DNA of 64,000 bases from Microvirga lotononidis (GCF_034627025.1 NZ_CP141048.1:2740001-2804000), one strand, 5' to 3'. Counted from the stretch's first letter, positions 9,688 through 20,927 are shown. A program made the numbers and translations. The notes: a model not told the origin generated them from the sequence alone.

Positions 9688-10488
9688 ATGAGTGTTCCCA
9701 CTGCTTCCATCCATGCCATGCCTCGAACGGAAAGCGAGGTGGCGGTCGAGGTGCGCGGCATCTGCAAGAACTACGGCGACGTCGAAGCGCTCCGGCAGAT
9801 CGATCTCGACTTTCCCCGCGGCAAGCTCACGACATTGCTCGGCCCTTCGGGTTGCGGCAAGACCACCCTGCTCAAGATCATCGCCGGTCTCGTCGAACCC
9901 ACGTCAGGCGATGTGCGTGTGAACGAGAAGATCGTCACCGGTCCTGGTCCGGAACGCGCCTTCGTGTTCCAGGATTTCGCCCTGATGCCGTGGGCGACAG
10001 TGATGCGCAACGTGGCCTTCGGTCTCGAACTGAAGGGCATGGGCAAGGCGGAGCGCCAATCGATCGCTCGTCACTACATTGCCGAGGTCGGCCTCACAGG
10101 CTTCGAGGACAAGTACCCGCACGAGCTTTCCGGCGGCATGCGCCAGCGGGTCGGACTTGCGCGCGCTTTCGCCGTCAATGCGGAGGTGCTTCTGCTCGAC
10201 GAGCCCTTCTCGGCGGTCGATGAGCAGAACCGTCGCAAGTTCCAGGAGGACCTTCTGCAACTGGTGGAGAAGGAGCGCAAGACGTTCATCTTCGTGACGC
10301 ATAGCATCGAGGAGGCTGTCTACGTGTCTGACCGGATCGTGCTTCTCTCGCGACGGCCGAGCCGCGTCGCGCAGATCATTGAGCCGACGATAGATCGAAC
10401 GGCCTCACCCGATGCCATCCGCCGTGACCAGGGCTACCTCGATACGGTCGAGGAGATCTGGCAGGGCCTCAAGCACTACGTGGACTGA
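9688..10488 (+). CDS. ABC transporter ATP-binding protein, NitT/TauT (SsuB) type
   Basis: 266 residues from the ATG at 9688, preceded by AAGAAGAGAGG. Walker A is GPSGCGKTT, the Q-loop QDFALMPW, the signature LSGGMRQR and Walker B LLLDEPFSAVD, all in SsuB/TauB order. It energises import with the two permeases. It begins 1 base after the stop of the first permease. Confidence 0.9.
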   Translation: MSVPTASIHAMPRTESEVAVEVRGICKNYGDVEALRQIDLDFPRGKLTTLLGPSGCGKTTLLKIIAGLVEPTSGDVRVNEKIVTGPGPERAFVFQDFALMPWATVMRNVAFGLELKGMGKAERQSIARHYIAEVGLTGFEDKYPHELSGGMRQRVGLARAFAVNAEVLLLDEPFSAVDEQNRRKFQEDLLQLVEKERKTFIFVTHSIEEAVYVSDRIVLLSRRPSRVAQIIEPTIDRTASPDAIRRDQGYLDTVEEIWQGLKHYVD

Positions 10489-10498
10489 GGAGGACGGC

Positions 10499-11251
10499 AT
10501 GACCGTTTACGGATACCGGGTGCCGATGATGGCATCCCTGCTCGCCTGGTGCTTGATCTGGGAATTGGTTGGACAATCCGGGCTCATGTTCCTGCTACCC
10601 CCGCTCTCGAGCGTGGTGGCGGCCGGCATCGCGATGGTGCAGACCGGCACATGGCAGGCGGCCGCGCTGATCACCCTGCACAGCTTCGCCGTGGGCATGG
10701 TTTTGGCGATCGTGGCCGGCGTCGCGCTGGGCGTACTGATGGGGCGGTTCAAGGCGGTGGACGAGCTGTTCAGCATCTGGGTCAATATCTTCGTCAGCGC
10801 GCCGCTCTCGGCTCTCGTCCCGGTGTTGATGATTCTGTTCGGAATGGGCGAGACCACGGTCATCGTCACGGTCTTCCTCTTCGCCGTGTGGATCATCGTG
10901 TTGGACACGCGAGCGGGCATTCAGCATGTTCCGAACTCGCTCATCGAAATGGGGCGCTGCTACGGCGCCTCTCCCTTCGCTCTTTACGGAAAAATCGTTC
11001 TCCTTGCCGCATTGCCGGAGATCCTCGCAGGGATCCGACTCGGCCTTGTGCGCGGCGTAAAGGGTGTTGTGATCGGCCAGCTTCTGGTGGCGATCATCGG
11101 TTATGGCGAACTGTTTGAGCTTTATTCACGCAGCTTCGACATGGAGAACTTCTGGGCGCTGACGATCATCCTCTTCGCTGCGGCGATGCTGATGTCGGCG
11201 GCCATCGAGTACATTGAGAAGAAAATCGACTATTACGCAGGAGTAAGATGA
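10499..11251 (+). CDS. ABC transporter permease, NitT/TauT type, second of two
   Basis: 250 residues from the ATG at 10499, preceded by GAGGAGG. An in-frame start at 10412 would lie inside the ATPase gene and is rejected. Hydrophobic throughout, with the coupling region [24 protein letters not shown]. It overlaps the start of the following hydrolase-family gene by four bases (ATGA). Confidence 0.87.
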   Translation: MTVYGYRVPMMASLLAWCLIWELVGQSGLMFLLPPLSSVVAAGIAMVQTGTWQAAALITLHSFAVGMVLAIVAGVALGVLMGRFKAVDELFSIWVNIFVSAPLSALVPVLMILFGMGETTVIVTVFLFAVWIIVLDTRAGIQHVPNSLIEMGRCYGASPFALYGKIVLLAALPEILAGIRLGLVRGVKGVVIGQLLVAIIGYGELFELYSRSFDMENFWALTIILFAAAMLMSAAIEYIEKKIDYYAGVR

Positions 11252-11955
11252 TGAATGCGCCTCTCGCCATGACCGGTTATGTCATTCAGCCGGCACCGGT
11301 TGCCACGCTGCCCGTGCAGGGCACCGATAAAGTCTTCCCGATCCATCGCATCTATTGCGTCGGCCGCAACTATGCCGAGCATGCCATTGAGATGGGGCAT
11401 GATCCTTCGAAGGAGCCGCCGTTCTTCTTCCAGAAGAACCCCGACAACATAACCACGGACGGCAAGTTTCCCTATCCGAGCAAGTCCTCCGACGTGCACC
11501 ACGAGATCGAAATGATCGTGGCTCTCGCCAAGGGGGGCGACAACATCCCGGCGGAAGCTGCACTCGACCATGTTTTCGGCTATGGCGTCGGTCTTGACAT
11601 GACCCGCCGTGACCTCCAGGGCGAGGCCAAGAAGCTGGGACGGCCGTGGGAAGTCGGCAAAGCCTTCGAAGCCTCCGCCCCCTGCGGTCCTCTGGTCCCG
11701 GCGGGCGAGATTGGTCACCCGACTTCGGGCGCGGTCACCCTGAAGGTGAACGGGGAACTGCGCCAGCAGGGCGACCTCAACCAGCTCATCTGGAAGGTGC
11801 CTGAGATGATCTCCTATCTCTCCGGACTCTTCACCCTGCAGCCGGGCGACATCATCATGACGGGAACGCCGGCCGGCGTCGGCGCGGTCGTGCGCGGCGA
11901 TGTTCTGGAAGGCTTCGTCGAAGGCGTCGGAAAGATCGAAGTCGTGGTCGTTTAG
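11248..11955 (+). CDS. Fumarylacetoacetate hydrolase family protein
   Basis: 235 residues with the FAH-domain features [10 protein letters not shown], the metal-binding [10 protein letters not shown] and [12 protein letters not shown], and the [13 protein letters not shown] block near the C-terminus. Members cleave C-C bonds of acylpyruvates, decarboxylate oxaloacetate, or hydrate or isomerise catabolic intermediates. Size and sequence resemble acylpyruvase/oxaloacetate decarboxylase-like bacterial FAH proteins. As the last gene of the GntR-flanked importer operon it probably acts on a metabolite of the imported acid. Start ATG at 11248 or 11251 cannot be separated. Confidence 0.85.
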   Translation: MMNAPLAMTGYVIQPAPVATLPVQGTDKVFPIHRIYCVGRNYAEHAIEMGHDPSKEPPFFFQKNPDNITTDGKFPYPSKSSDVHHEIEMIVALAKGGDNIPAEAALDHVFGYGVGLDMTRRDLQGEAKKLGRPWEVGKAFEASAPCGPLVPAGEIGHPTSGAVTLKVNGELRQQGDLNQLIWKVPEMISYLSGLFTLQPGDIIMTGTPAGVGAVVRGDVLEGFVEGVGKIEVVVV

Positions 11956-11965
11956 GCTGCGGAAC

Positions 11966-11990
11966 CCGCATTCGCAACGTGAGAATGCGG
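11966..11990 (+). terminator. Hairpin after FAH-family gene
   Basis: CCGCATTC and GAATGCGG (8 bp) flank a 9-base loop, 11 bases after the stop codon. No T-run follows, so rho-independent termination is uncertain. Confidence 0.4.
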
Positions 11991-12005
11991 CAGGGGCATT
12001 GAACC

Positions 12006-12033
12006 ACCGCAGCGCATCCCTGCGCGCTGCGGT
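12006..12033. terminator. Strong GC hairpin upstream of isocitrate dehydrogenase
   Basis: Arms ACCGCAGCGC and GCGCTGCGGT pair perfectly (10 bp) around ATCCCTGC. It lies 52 bases before the icd start and could end the importer transcript or form part of an icd leader. Confidence 0.45.
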
Positions 12034-12085
12034 GCAATTTCAGGGCGGGACAACCGCCGACGTCGAAAACATTTAGGAGCCACAA

Positions 12086-13300
12086 GTGGCGAAGATCAAG
12101 GTAGCCAATCCGGTCGTCGAGCTCGACGGCGACGAGATGACCCGCATTATCTGGCACTTCATCAAGGAGAAGCTGATCCACCCGTATCTCGACCTCGACC
12201 TGAAGTACTACGACCTGGGCGTGGAGCACCGCGACGCCACGAACGACAGGGTCACGGTCGAGGCCGCCGAGGCGATCAAGAAGTACGGGGTCGGCGTCAA
12301 GTGCGCCACGATCACGCCGGACGAGGGCCGGGTGAAGGAGTTCAACCTCAAGGAGATGTGGAAGTCGCCCAACGGCACGATCCGCAACATCCTCGGCGGC
12401 GTGATCTTCCGCGAGCCGATCATCTGCAAGAACGTGCCGCGCCTGGTGCCCGGCTGGACCCAGCCGATCATCGTCGGCCGCCATGCTTACGGCGACCAGT
12501 ACCGCGCCACCGACTTCAAGGTGCCGGGCAAGGGCCGCCTGACGATCAAGTTCGAGGGCGAGGACGGCACCGTCATCGAGAAGGAGGTGTTCAAGTTCCC
12601 CGACGCCGGCGTCGCCATGGCGATGTACAACCTCGACGACTCGATCCGCGAGTTCGCCCGTGCGTCGATGAACTACGGCCTGATGCGCAAGTACCCGGTC
12701 TATCTCTCGACCAAGAACACCATCCTCAAGGCCTATGACGGGCGCTTCAAGGACATCTTCGAGGAGGTGTACCAGAACGAGTTCAAGGCCAAGTTCGACG
12801 CCGCCGGCATCATCTACGAGCACCGCCTGATCGACGACATGGTGGCCTCGGCGCTGAAGTGGTCGGGCGGCTATGTGTGGGCGTGCAAGAACTACGACGG
12901 CGACGTGCAGTCGGACACGGTGGCGCAGGGCTTCGGCTCGCTCGGGCTGATGACCTCGGTGCTGATGACGCCCGACGGCCGGACGGTGGAGGCGGAAGCC
13001 GCCCACGGCACGGTGACGCGCCACTACCGCGAGCACCAGAAGGGCAAGGAGACCTCGACCAACTCGATCGCCTCGATCTTCGCCTGGACCCGCGGCCTCG
13101 CGCACCGGGCCAAGCTCGACGACAACGCCGAGCTCGCCCGCTTCGCCGCGACGCTGGAGAAGGTGTGCGTCGACACGGTCGAGGCCGGCTTCATGACCAA
13201 GGACCTCGCGCTGCTGGTCGGCGCCGAGCAGAAGTGGCTCTCCACCACCGGCTTCCTCGACAAAATCGACGAAAACCTCAAAAATGCCATGGCGGCTTGA
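12086..13300 (+). CDS. icd: NADP-dependent isocitrate dehydrogenase (eukaryote-like homodimeric type)
   Basis: 404 residues. Substrate residues S94, N96, R100 and R109 ([13 protein letters not shown]) and R133 ([14 protein letters not shown]) follow the mammalian cytosolic enzyme. It converts isocitrate to 2-oxoglutarate in the TCA cycle. The start is GTG at 12086 with AGGAG at 12075-12079. Codon choice is strikingly C/G-ending compared with neighbours, as expected for a highly expressed housekeeping gene. It separates two catabolic clusters and has a hairpin on each side, so it is probably monocistronic. Confidence 0.95.
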   Translation: MAKIKVANPVVELDGDEMTRIIWHFIKEKLIHPYLDLDLKYYDLGVEHRDATNDRVTVEAAEAIKKYGVGVKCATITPDEGRVKEFNLKEMWKSPNGTIRNILGGVIFREPIICKNVPRLVPGWTQPIIVGRHAYGDQYRATDFKVPGKGRLTIKFEGEDGTVIEKEVFKFPDAGVAMAMYNLDDSIREFARASMNYGLMRKYPVYLSTKNTILKAYDGRFKDIFEEVYQNEFKAKFDAAGIIYEHRLIDDMVASALKWSGGYVWACKNYDGDVQSDTVAQGFGSLGLMTSVLMTPDGRTVEAEAAHGTVTRHYREHQKGKETSTNSIASIFAWTRGLAHRAKLDDNAELARFAATLEKVCVDTVEAGFMTKDLALLVGAEQKWLSTTGFLDKIDENLKNAMAA

Positions 13301-13308
13301 GGGAAAAT

Positions 13309-13334
13309 GGAGCCTCCCCTATGCGGGAGGTTCC
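13309..13334 (+). terminator. Probable terminator of icd
   Basis: GGAGCCTCCC pairs with GGGAGGTTCC (one G-T pair) around CCTATG, starting 8 bases after the icd stop. No T-run follows. Confidence 0.5.
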
Positions 13335-13464
13335 GTCTGAACCATCGAACGCAAAAGAGACGGTGGAGGCAGTTCAACACCTCCACGTTGCCCCACACCG
13401 GCCTGCATCGGCGTCCCCTGTGAGCCTTGACCGGTCGCGCGATTTCGAAGGCAATGATGCCGGC

Positions 13465-15153
13465 TCAGCTCAAGGTGGAGACGCTCATGTCGTGCCTTTC
13501 GGACAGGCGTGGGCCGAACTGGGACGTGCTGACCGTGGCGTGCTCCGTGAGGAGTTCGGCGCAGCGGCTTCCCATCATCATGGCGGGAGCGTTGGTGTTG
13601 CCCGCGTTGATGTTAGGCATGGCCGAGAGGTCGCAGACGCGCAGGTTCTCGATGCCACGAACACGAAGCCTGGAATCGAGCACGGCCATCGGATCGCTGG
13701 CCGTTCCCATCCGGCACGTGCCGCTCGGGTGATAGTTCGTTTTCACGAAGCGGCGGCAATGTTTCATGATCGCCTCGTCGCTGAGATCGGATGGATCAGG
13801 GATCGAGATGCGCTCGATGCGCTCCTTCAATGGGGTCGTCTGGAAGGCGCGAATGAAGAAGCGCTGGGCGTCGATCATGGCGCGTGCGTCATCGGGATGC
13901 CTGAGCAGATTGGGCGAGACGAGCGGCATGTCGTCCGGATTTCCCGAGCGCAGGCGGACGTAGCCGCGGGATTTCGGTTTCACCACGACGGTCGTGATGG
14001 TCAGCCCGTAAGTGTCGTCGACGAGGCCTAGCGTGTCGCGGTCGAGGTAGATGATCGGCACGCAGAAGGCCTGGATCGTGGGTTCCGCATTCGGGTCGGT
14101 GGGATTGACGAAGGCGCCGGCCTCGACGCCGGCCGAGAGGATCGGGCCCGATCCGAAGAGCCGGAAATGAATGCCGTTGAGGAGCATTCGCCAACCCACG
14201 CCCTGCTTGTAATAACCGTAGGGCCCGTTCGCCTTGGCAATGAGCGGCACTTCCGGATGATCGATCAGATTTTCGCCGATGCCGGGCAGGTCGGCGATGC
14301 AGTCGATCCCGTGTTCCCGCAATTGATCGGCGGGTCCGATGCCCGACAGCATCAGGAGTTGCGGCGTGACGAGCGCGCCGGAGGCGACAATCACTTCGCC
14401 GTCCGCGAAGACCTTGTGATCGGCGCCGTGTGCGTCGCGATAGGTCACTCCCACGGCGCGGCCGTTCTCGATCTCGATCCTGCGCACCCGCGACTGCAGG
14501 CGCACGACGAGGTTCGGGTTGTCGGCGAGTGGCGCCAGGAAGGCATAGGCGGCGCTGCTGCGCCTGCCGCGCCGGTTCATGAATTGATAGAACCCGACGC
14601 CACGCTGCGTCGGCCCGTTGAAATCCGGGTTGAACGGCTCGCCCAATGCCTGGATCGCCTGCACGAACCAGCGGGACATGTCGTTGATGTGGCCGGGGTC
14701 GGAGACGAGGAGCGGACCATCGGCGCCGTGCAAGTCGTTGTAGAAGCGGTTGTTGCCTTCCATGGTTCGGAAATGGGGCAGGACGTCGGCCCAGCTCCAG
14801 CCGGGATAATCGTTCTCCCCGTGCAGCATCTCATGCCACTCTTCGTAATCGGAAGGACGGCCACGCATGTAGACCTGCGCGTTGACCGACGAGCCGCCGC
14901 CGAGAACGTTGGCCTGCGGGATGTCGTGGACCCGCCCGTCGAGATGCTCCTGCGGGACCGTATGGTGATACCGCATGTACTTGCTGCCGTTGATCATCTT
15001 GAAGATGCCCGGCGGCATGTCCAGGAGCGGGTGTCGGTGGGAGTATCCGCCTTCGAGGAGCAGCACGCGCCGGCCTTCGTTCACCAGCCGCGCGGCCGCC
15101 ACGGATCCCGAAGAGCCGCCGCCGACGATGATGTAGTCGAAACGCTCTGTCAT
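13465..15153 (-). CDS. GMC-family FAD-dependent oxidoreductase (choline dehydrogenase/alcohol oxidase-like)
   Basis: 562 residues. The N-terminal FAD-binding fold has YIIVGGGSSGSVAAARL. The C-terminal catalytic block has HPSGTCRMG and NAGNTNAPAMM, which supply the His and Asn of the active site. The family oxidises primary alcohols, sugars or polyols. The ATG at 15153 is preferred over an in-frame GTG at 15168 because it has GGGTGAAG upstream and avoids overlap with the preceding gene's stop. It is the last gene of the minus-strand sugar operon and probably oxidises the transported substrate or a derivative. Confidence 0.9.
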   Translation of the reverse strand: MTERFDYIIVGGGSSGSVAAARLVNEGRRVLLLEGGYSHRHPLLDMPPGIFKMINGSKYMRYHHTVPQEHLDGRVHDIPQANVLGGGSSVNAQVYMRGRPSDYEEWHEMLHGENDYPGWSWADVLPHFRTMEGNNRFYNDLHGADGPLLVSDPGHINDMSRWFVQAIQALGEPFNPDFNGPTQRGVGFYQFMNRRGRRSSAAYAFLAPLADNPNLVVRLQSRVRRIEIENGRAVGVTYRDAHGADHKVFADGEVIVASGALVTPQLLMLSGIGPADQLREHGIDCIADLPGIGENLIDHPEVPLIAKANGPYGYYKQGVGWRMLLNGIHFRLFGSGPILSAGVEAGAFVNPTDPNAEPTIQAFCVPIIYLDRDTLGLVDDTYGLTITTVVVKPKSRGYVRLRSGNPDDMPLVSPNLLRHPDDARAMIDAQRFFIRAFQTTPLKERIERISIPDPSDLSDEAIMKHCRRFVKTNYHPSGTCRMGTASDPMAVLDSRLRVRGIENLRVCDLSAMPNINAGNTNAPAMMMGSRCAELLTEHATVSTSQFGPRLSERHDMSVSTLS

Positions 15154-15164
15154 GGCTTCACCCG

Positions 15165-16253
<1,089 letters not shown>

Positions 16254-16296
16254 GGTCGTCCTTCGTTGGCTGAGGTGTCGAATGCTGTGCCGTCCT

Positions 16297-17271
16297 TCAC
16301 GCGGCCTCCTCGGGGCGCATGCTCAGACGTGCCTGGATGGCGACGACGAGCAGTAGGAACGCGCCGCGAATGACCGATTGCCAATAGGCGGAGAGACTGA
16401 TCCAGCCGAGGCCGTTCTCGAAATTCAGGATGTTGAAGATGAGCCCCAGCAGGAGCACGCCGGCGAGGGTCGAGCCGACGGAGCCGACGCCGCCGGTCAG
16501 CAGCGTTCCTCCCACGACGACCGCCGCGATGGCGAAGAGTTCCCAGCCGACGCCCTCGATGGGCTGGCCGGCACCGAACTGCGCTGCGAGGATCACCCCC
16601 GCAAGGCCCGCGAGGCCGCCGCTCGTCAGGTAGACGAGTGCCTTCACGCGGTTTGCGGGCAACCCCATCAGCCGTGCCGCATCCTCGTTCCCGCCGATGG
16701 CGAGGATCGTGCGCCCGAAGGAGGTGAGATTGAGGACGACGGAGCCGAGGAGATAAGCGATCAGCGCAATCCAGCCCGGGATGGGAAAGCCCAGGAAGTC
16801 TCCCTGTCCGAGTTCGGTGAAACCCGATTCATAGGACACCGAGACGGACTGATTCTCCGCCAGCAGCAACGCGCATCCGCCCGCGGCCAGCATGGTCGCG
16901 AGTGTTGCGATGAAGGGAAGGATGTTGAGGCGGGTGATGATGAACGCATTGCTGGCGCCGACCGCCAGACCGGCGGCCAGTCCGCCGAGCAATCCAGGGA
17001 GCCAGCCGTAAGGGGAGAGCATGGCGGCGACGACGCTGCCCAGAGCCGCCGTGGACCCGACCGAGAGGTCGATGCCGCCGGTTATGATGACGAAACACAT
17101 CCCGAGCGCCACCAGCGCGAACATGCTGTTGTAGCGCAGGACGGAAAGCACGTTGAAGGTGCCGAGGAAATTGTCGTACCGAAGCCAGCCGAACACGATG
17201 AGAGCCAGGAGCGCAAGAAGCACCCCGTAGCGGCCGATTCCCTGAAACAGCTTGAGGGAGGTGGAATTCAT
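16297..17271 (-). CDS. Ribose/sugar ABC transporter permease (RbsC-like), second
   Basis: 324 residues from the ATG at 17271; the upstream extension of this frame lies inside the next permease gene and is rejected. About 8-10 membrane segments, with MCFVIITGGIDLSVGS (the conserved RbsC/XylH block) and AIGGNEDAARLMGL. It pairs with the homologous permease at 17280-18281 to form a carbohydrate channel. Confidence 0.9.
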   Translation of the reverse strand: MNSTSLKLFQGIGRYGVLLALLALIVFGWLRYDNFLGTFNVLSVLRYNSMFALVALGMCFVIITGGIDLSVGSTAALGSVVAAMLSPYGWLPGLLGGLAAGLAVGASNAFIITRLNILPFIATLATMLAAGGCALLLAENQSVSVSYESGFTELGQGDFLGFPIPGWIALIAYLLGSVVLNLTSFGRTILAIGGNEDAARLMGLPANRVKALVYLTSGGLAGLAGVILAAQFGAGQPIEGVGWELFAIAAVVVGGTLLTGGVGSVGSTLAGVLLLGLIFNILNFENGLGWISLSAYWQSVIRGAFLLLVVAIQARLSMRPEEAA

Positions 17272-17279
17272 CGGCGACC

Positions 17280-18281
17280 TCAGCGATGGCTCTGACGCTG
17301 CAGCCAGACGGCCAGAACGATGATGACGGCTTTCGCCACGAGGGCCGCCGCATCGGGAACGCCGTTGGCGAGAAGCGTGTAGCGGACGAGCTGGATGATG
17401 AGAGCGCCGACGAGGGTGCCGATCACCGTCGCTCGCCCGCCGGTGAGCAGCGTCCCACCCACGGCCACGGCCGCGATGGCGTCGAGTTCCATGCCGAGGC
17501 CGACGAGATTGGCGTCGGCGGCGGAGTTGCGGGCGATGACGATGAGACCCGCAATCCCGGACAGGAGACCGCTGATCAGGTAGACCCGCTGCTTCACGGA
17601 CGCGACGGGAATACCGGAGAGCCGGGCCGCGCGTTCGTTGCCGCCAATGGCCAGGATCTGCCTGCCGAAGACGGTTCGCCGGAGCATCCAGGCCGCAACC
17701 GCCACGATGACGATCATCAGGAGGGCCTGGAACGGAATGCCGAAGACCCGGCCCAGACCGATGAACTGGAAGCTCGGCAGGTTGAACACCTGCAGGTTGC
17801 CGTTGGTGAAGACCTGGGCGATGCCGCGCCCCGCGATGAACAGCACGAGTGTCGCGATGATCGGCTGAATCCGCAGGCGTGTCACCAGCCATCCGTTGAA
17901 CCAGCCGAGCGCACCGGTGGCGAGGGCCGGCAGCACGAAGGCAAGCGCGATGCCGAGCGCCGGATGGGGCAGGGGGAAGAGCTTGCCGAGAAAGATCAGC
18001 GGTGCCAGCGCTCCGGCAATCGCCATGAGGGCGCCGACGGACAGGTCGATGCCGCCGGTCGCGATCACCAGGGTCATGCCGACGCCCACGATCACGATGG
18101 TGCAGACCTGGGTGAGGTTGACGTTGAGCGTCTGCCAGGTGGCGAAGTTGGGCGTGACAGCGAGATTGAATAAGATCAGAAGAGCCAGGGCAATCCAGGC
18201 CCCATGACGCGTCAGCAGGGATCTGAAGTCAATGCCTGGGGCCCTTTGCGCCGGCGGGAGTGTCGTGGCGGTTTCAGCCAT
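17280..18281 (-). CDS. Ribose/sugar ABC transporter permease (RbsC-like), first
   Basis: 333 residues from the ATG at 18281, which lies inside the last codons of the ATPase gene (8-base overlap). It contains MTLVIATGGIDLSVGA and AIGGNERAARLSGI, the RbsC-family landmarks that also occur in the neighbouring permease, so the two are paralogues. Two different permeases per importer resemble the YtfT/YjfF or rhizobial sugar systems. Confidence 0.9.
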   Translation of the reverse strand: MAETATTLPPAQRAPGIDFRSLLTRHGAWIALALLILFNLAVTPNFATWQTLNVNLTQVCTIVIVGVGMTLVIATGGIDLSVGALMAIAGALAPLIFLGKLFPLPHPALGIALAFVLPALATGALGWFNGWLVTRLRIQPIIATLVLFIAGRGIAQVFTNGNLQVFNLPSFQFIGLGRVFGIPFQALLMIVIVAVAAWMLRRTVFGRQILAIGGNERAARLSGIPVASVKQRVYLISGLLSGIAGLIVIARNSAADANLVGLGMELDAIAAVAVGGTLLTGGRATVIGTLVGALIIQLVRYTLLANGVPDAAALVAKAVIIVLAVWLQRQSHR

Positions 18282-19803
18282 GGGGCGCCTCCCGGGCACT
18301 CTCATGACCATGAGCCATGGCGGCCATGACGTTCTGCTCGGTCACGGAATCGCCTTCCAGTTCCGCAGCCGTGTGGCCGTCACGGAGAACGAAGATGCGG
18401 CTTGCCGCGTCCACCACCTCCTCGAGTTCGGAAGAGATCATCAGGACGCCGAGGCCCTGTCCGGCCAGTTCCCGGATCAGGCTGAGGATCTCGGCCTTCG
18501 CGCCCACGTCGATGCCGCGGGTCGGCTCGTCGAGGATGAGAAGTTTCGGATTCATGCAGAGCCAACGCGCCAGCAGCACCTTCTGCTGGTTGCCGCCCGA
18601 GAGCTCGCGGATCCGTTGCTCCGGACCGGAGCAACGGATACCCAGCCGCTTGATGAAGCGGTCGACGATCTCGCGGCTGCGGGCCTCGTCGACGATTCCG
18701 TTTCGCGCCAGTTGCGGCATGAGTGCCAGCGTGAGGTTCTCACGCACCGACATGTCGGGGATGATGCCTTCGAGCTTTCGGTCTTCCGAGCAGAAGCCCA
18801 TGCCGGCCAGGATGGCGTCGGATGGAGACGCGATGGCGTTATCCCTCCCGGCAAATGTGATCGTGCCGGAATCCGGCCGGTCGGCTCCGTAAACGGCGCG
18901 GACGGATTCGGTCCGGCCGGCGCCGAGCAATCCAGCGAGACCGACGATTTCACCCGGACGGACCTCGAAGCTGACGTCGCGGACCTTGCGACCGACAGCG
19001 AGACCCCGAACGGTCAGGACCGGCGTCCGGGTATCGGCTTCGGACGTGCCCGCATCGTGCGGCTCCTGCAGAATCTGGGTGAGCTCGCGGCCCAGCATTG
19101 AAGTGACGAGGTCTAGCCGCGACAGTTGGCTCATCGGAGCGACCTGCACCGTGCGGCCGTCGCGCATGATGGTGACGCGATCACAGACGGCGTAGAGTTC
19201 GTCGAGCTTGTGGCTGACGAAGATGACCGAGACGCCGGCTGCCTTGAGTTGGCGGATCACCCCGAACAGTACGCCGACCTCACGTTCGTCGAGAGAGGAC
19301 GTAGGCTCGTCCATGATGACGAGCTTCGCCTCGAAACCGATCGCCCGGGCGATGGCGACCATCTGCTGCACGGCGGTCGGATAGACCATGAGAGGACGGT
19401 GCACGTCGATGTCGATGCTGAAGCGCGCAAGGAGGGCGCGTGCTTCCGCGTGCATGGCGGGCCAATCGAGGAGACCGAAGCGGTGCTTCTCCCGACCGAG
19501 GCAGATGTTCTCGGTCACGGAGCGATAGGGCACCAGGTTGATCTCCTGGTAGATCGTGCTGATGCCGGCCTTCTGCGCCTCCTGCGGGGAGGAGAACTCG
19601 ACGGCGCTTCCGTCGAACAGGATCTCGCCGGCATCCTTGCGGTAATAGCCGGTCAGGATCTTGATCATGGTCGACTTGCCGGCGCCGTTCTGGCCGATCA
19701 GCGCATGGACCTCGCCTTTCTCGACCACGAGGTCGGCTGCGCGCAGGGCCGGAATGCCGGCGAAGCGCTTGTCGATGCCATGCATGGTGAGGAGCGGCGC
19801 CAT
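18274..19803 (-). CDS. Sugar ABC transporter ATP-binding protein (RbsA/MglA-like, double ATPase)
   Basis: 509 residues from the ATG at 19803 (GGAA 7 bases upstream); a TTG at 19830 in frame is less likely. The first domain has Walker A GQNGAGKST and Walker B IMDEPTSSLD. In the second the Walker A lysine is replaced (GLLGAGRTE), as is usual for the second half of RbsA-like proteins, while the signature LSGGNQQK is kept. It energises both permeases downstream. A strong hairpin lies between this gene and the binding-protein gene. Confidence 0.92.
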   Translation of the reverse strand: MAPLLTMHGIDKRFAGIPALRAADLVVEKGEVHALIGQNGAGKSTMIKILTGYYRKDAGEILFDGSAVEFSSPQEAQKAGISTIYQEINLVPYRSVTENICLGREKHRFGLLDWPAMHAEARALLARFSIDIDVHRPLMVYPTAVQQMVAIARAIGFEAKLVIMDEPTSSLDEREVGVLFGVIRQLKAAGVSVIFVSHKLDELYAVCDRVTIMRDGRTVQVAPMSQLSRLDLVTSMLGRELTQILQEPHDAGTSEADTRTPVLTVRGLAVGRKVRDVSFEVRPGEIVGLAGLLGAGRTESVRAVYGADRPDSGTITFAGRDNAIASPSDAILAGMGFCSEDRKLEGIIPDMSVRENLTLALMPQLARNGIVDEARSREIVDRFIKRLGIRCSGPEQRIRELSGGNQQKVLLARWLCMNPKLLILDEPTRGIDVGAKAEILSLIRELAGQGLGVLMISSELEEVVDAASRIFVLRDGHTAAELEGDSVTEQNVMAAMAHGHESAREAPHG

Positions 19804-19838
19804 GAAAGTTCCGAGTACCAATTCAGCCAAACGAAGAA

Positions 19839-19866
19839 GGCGCTGCCTGCATCCGCAGGCAGCGCC
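19839..19866 (-). terminator. Intercistronic hairpin between binding-protein and ATPase genes
   Basis: Perfect 12-bp stem GGCGCTGCCTGC / GCAGGCAGCGCC with an ATCC loop. In the minus-strand sense it starts 7 bases after the binding-protein stop and is followed by TTCTTCGTTT. It is likely a partial terminator or RNA-stabilising stem that keeps receptor mRNA more abundant than the membrane components. Confidence 0.65.
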
Positions 19867-19872
19867 TCGCGT

Positions 19873-20850
19873 TCAGTATGCGTCGCCGATGAGCTGGGCC
19901 GCGTTCGACTTGTCGAAGAAGCGGTCGGTGTTTACCACCCAGGGCTGGATCTGCTCGCCCTTGGCATAGCGCGCTAACGTCTCGAAGGCCTTCGGTCCGA
20001 ACTTCGGATTGCACTCGACGGTCGCGAGCATCTTGCCGTCGACGATGGCCTGCAGCGCATCGCGGGTGCCGTCGACGGAGACGACGATCACGTCCTTGCC
20101 CGGCTTCTTGCCGGCGGCCTCGAGAGCCGCGATCGCGCCGATCGCCATTTCGTCGTTGTGCGCATAGATGGCCGTCGCGTCGGGATGAGCCTGCAGCAGC
20201 GTCTCGGCGACCTGACGGCCCTTGTCGCGGGCGAAATCGCCGGACTGCGATGCCACGATCTTCATGCCGGGCTGAGACTTGATGTAGTCCTCGAAGCCCT
20301 TGCGGCGGTCATTGGCCGGCGAGGAGCCCGTGGTGCCCTCGAGCTGGATGATCGTGGCCTTGCCGTCCACGGCCTTGGTCAGGGCCTCGGCCGCGCGCTT
20401 GCCTTCGTCGACGAAGTCCGAGCCGATGAAGGTGACGTAGTCCCGGCCCGCTTTGGCGAGGCTCTGGTCCACGTTGCGGTCGAGCAGGACGACCGGAATG
20501 CCGGCCTTCTTGGCTGCCATCACGGCGGGGATGAGAGGCTTCTCCTCGCGCGGGGCCAGGAAGATCAGATCGACGCCCTGGGCGATCATCGAATTGACGT
20601 CCGCGACCTGCTTGGCGGCGGAACCGGCGGCATCCGTATAGACGAGCTGATGCCCGAGCTTCGCGGCCTCTGCCTTCATGCTCTCGGTCTGTGCGATGCG
20701 CCAGGGATTGTTCGACTCGGTCTGGGCGAACCCGACCTTGTACTTGTCCTTCTGTTTCAGCTTCGGCAACTCCTGCGCCGACACGCCGCCGAGTCCGATG
20801 CCAAGGGCTGCCACACCCGTCGCGAGTGCAAGGAAAGTTCTTCTGAGCAT
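19873..20850 (-). CDS. Periplasmic sugar-binding protein (RbsB-like)
   Basis: 325 residues from the ATG at 20850, preceded by GGAGGAAAAGC; earlier in-frame starts lack a signal sequence. Signal peptide MLRRTFLALATGVAALGIG...VSAQE. The mature part is a type-I periplasmic binding fold (YKVGFAQTESNNPWR, VDLIFLAPREEKPLIP, IYAHNDEMAIGAIAALEAAG). Such receptors bind pentoses, hexoses or related sugars such as galactofuranose. First transporter gene after the aldehyde dehydrogenase. Confidence 0.92.
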   Translation of the reverse strand: MLRRTFLALATGVAALGIGLGGVSAQELPKLKQKDKYKVGFAQTESNNPWRIAQTESMKAEAAKLGHQLVYTDAAGSAAKQVADVNSMIAQGVDLIFLAPREEKPLIPAVMAAKKAGIPVVLLDRNVDQSLAKAGRDYVTFIGSDFVDEGKRAAEALTKAVDGKATIIQLEGTTGSSPANDRRKGFEDYIKSQPGMKIVASQSGDFARDKGRQVAETLLQAHPDATAIYAHNDEMAIGAIAALEAAGKKPGKDVIVVSVDGTRDALQAIVDGKMLATVECNPKFGPKAFETLARYAKGEQIQPWVVNTDRFFDKSNAAQLIGDAY

Positions 20851-20927
20851 GCTTTTCCTCCATGAAGTTCTTGCCCCTTTGCCCGGGGTCTTCGTGTCTT
20901 GCCGCAGCCGTTCATGGCTGCCGGACG

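Noticed and set aside
11855..13105. 416-codon antisense frame across isocitrate dehydrogenase
   Set aside because: Asp/Leu/His/Arg-rich composition typical of antisense reading of C-ending codons.
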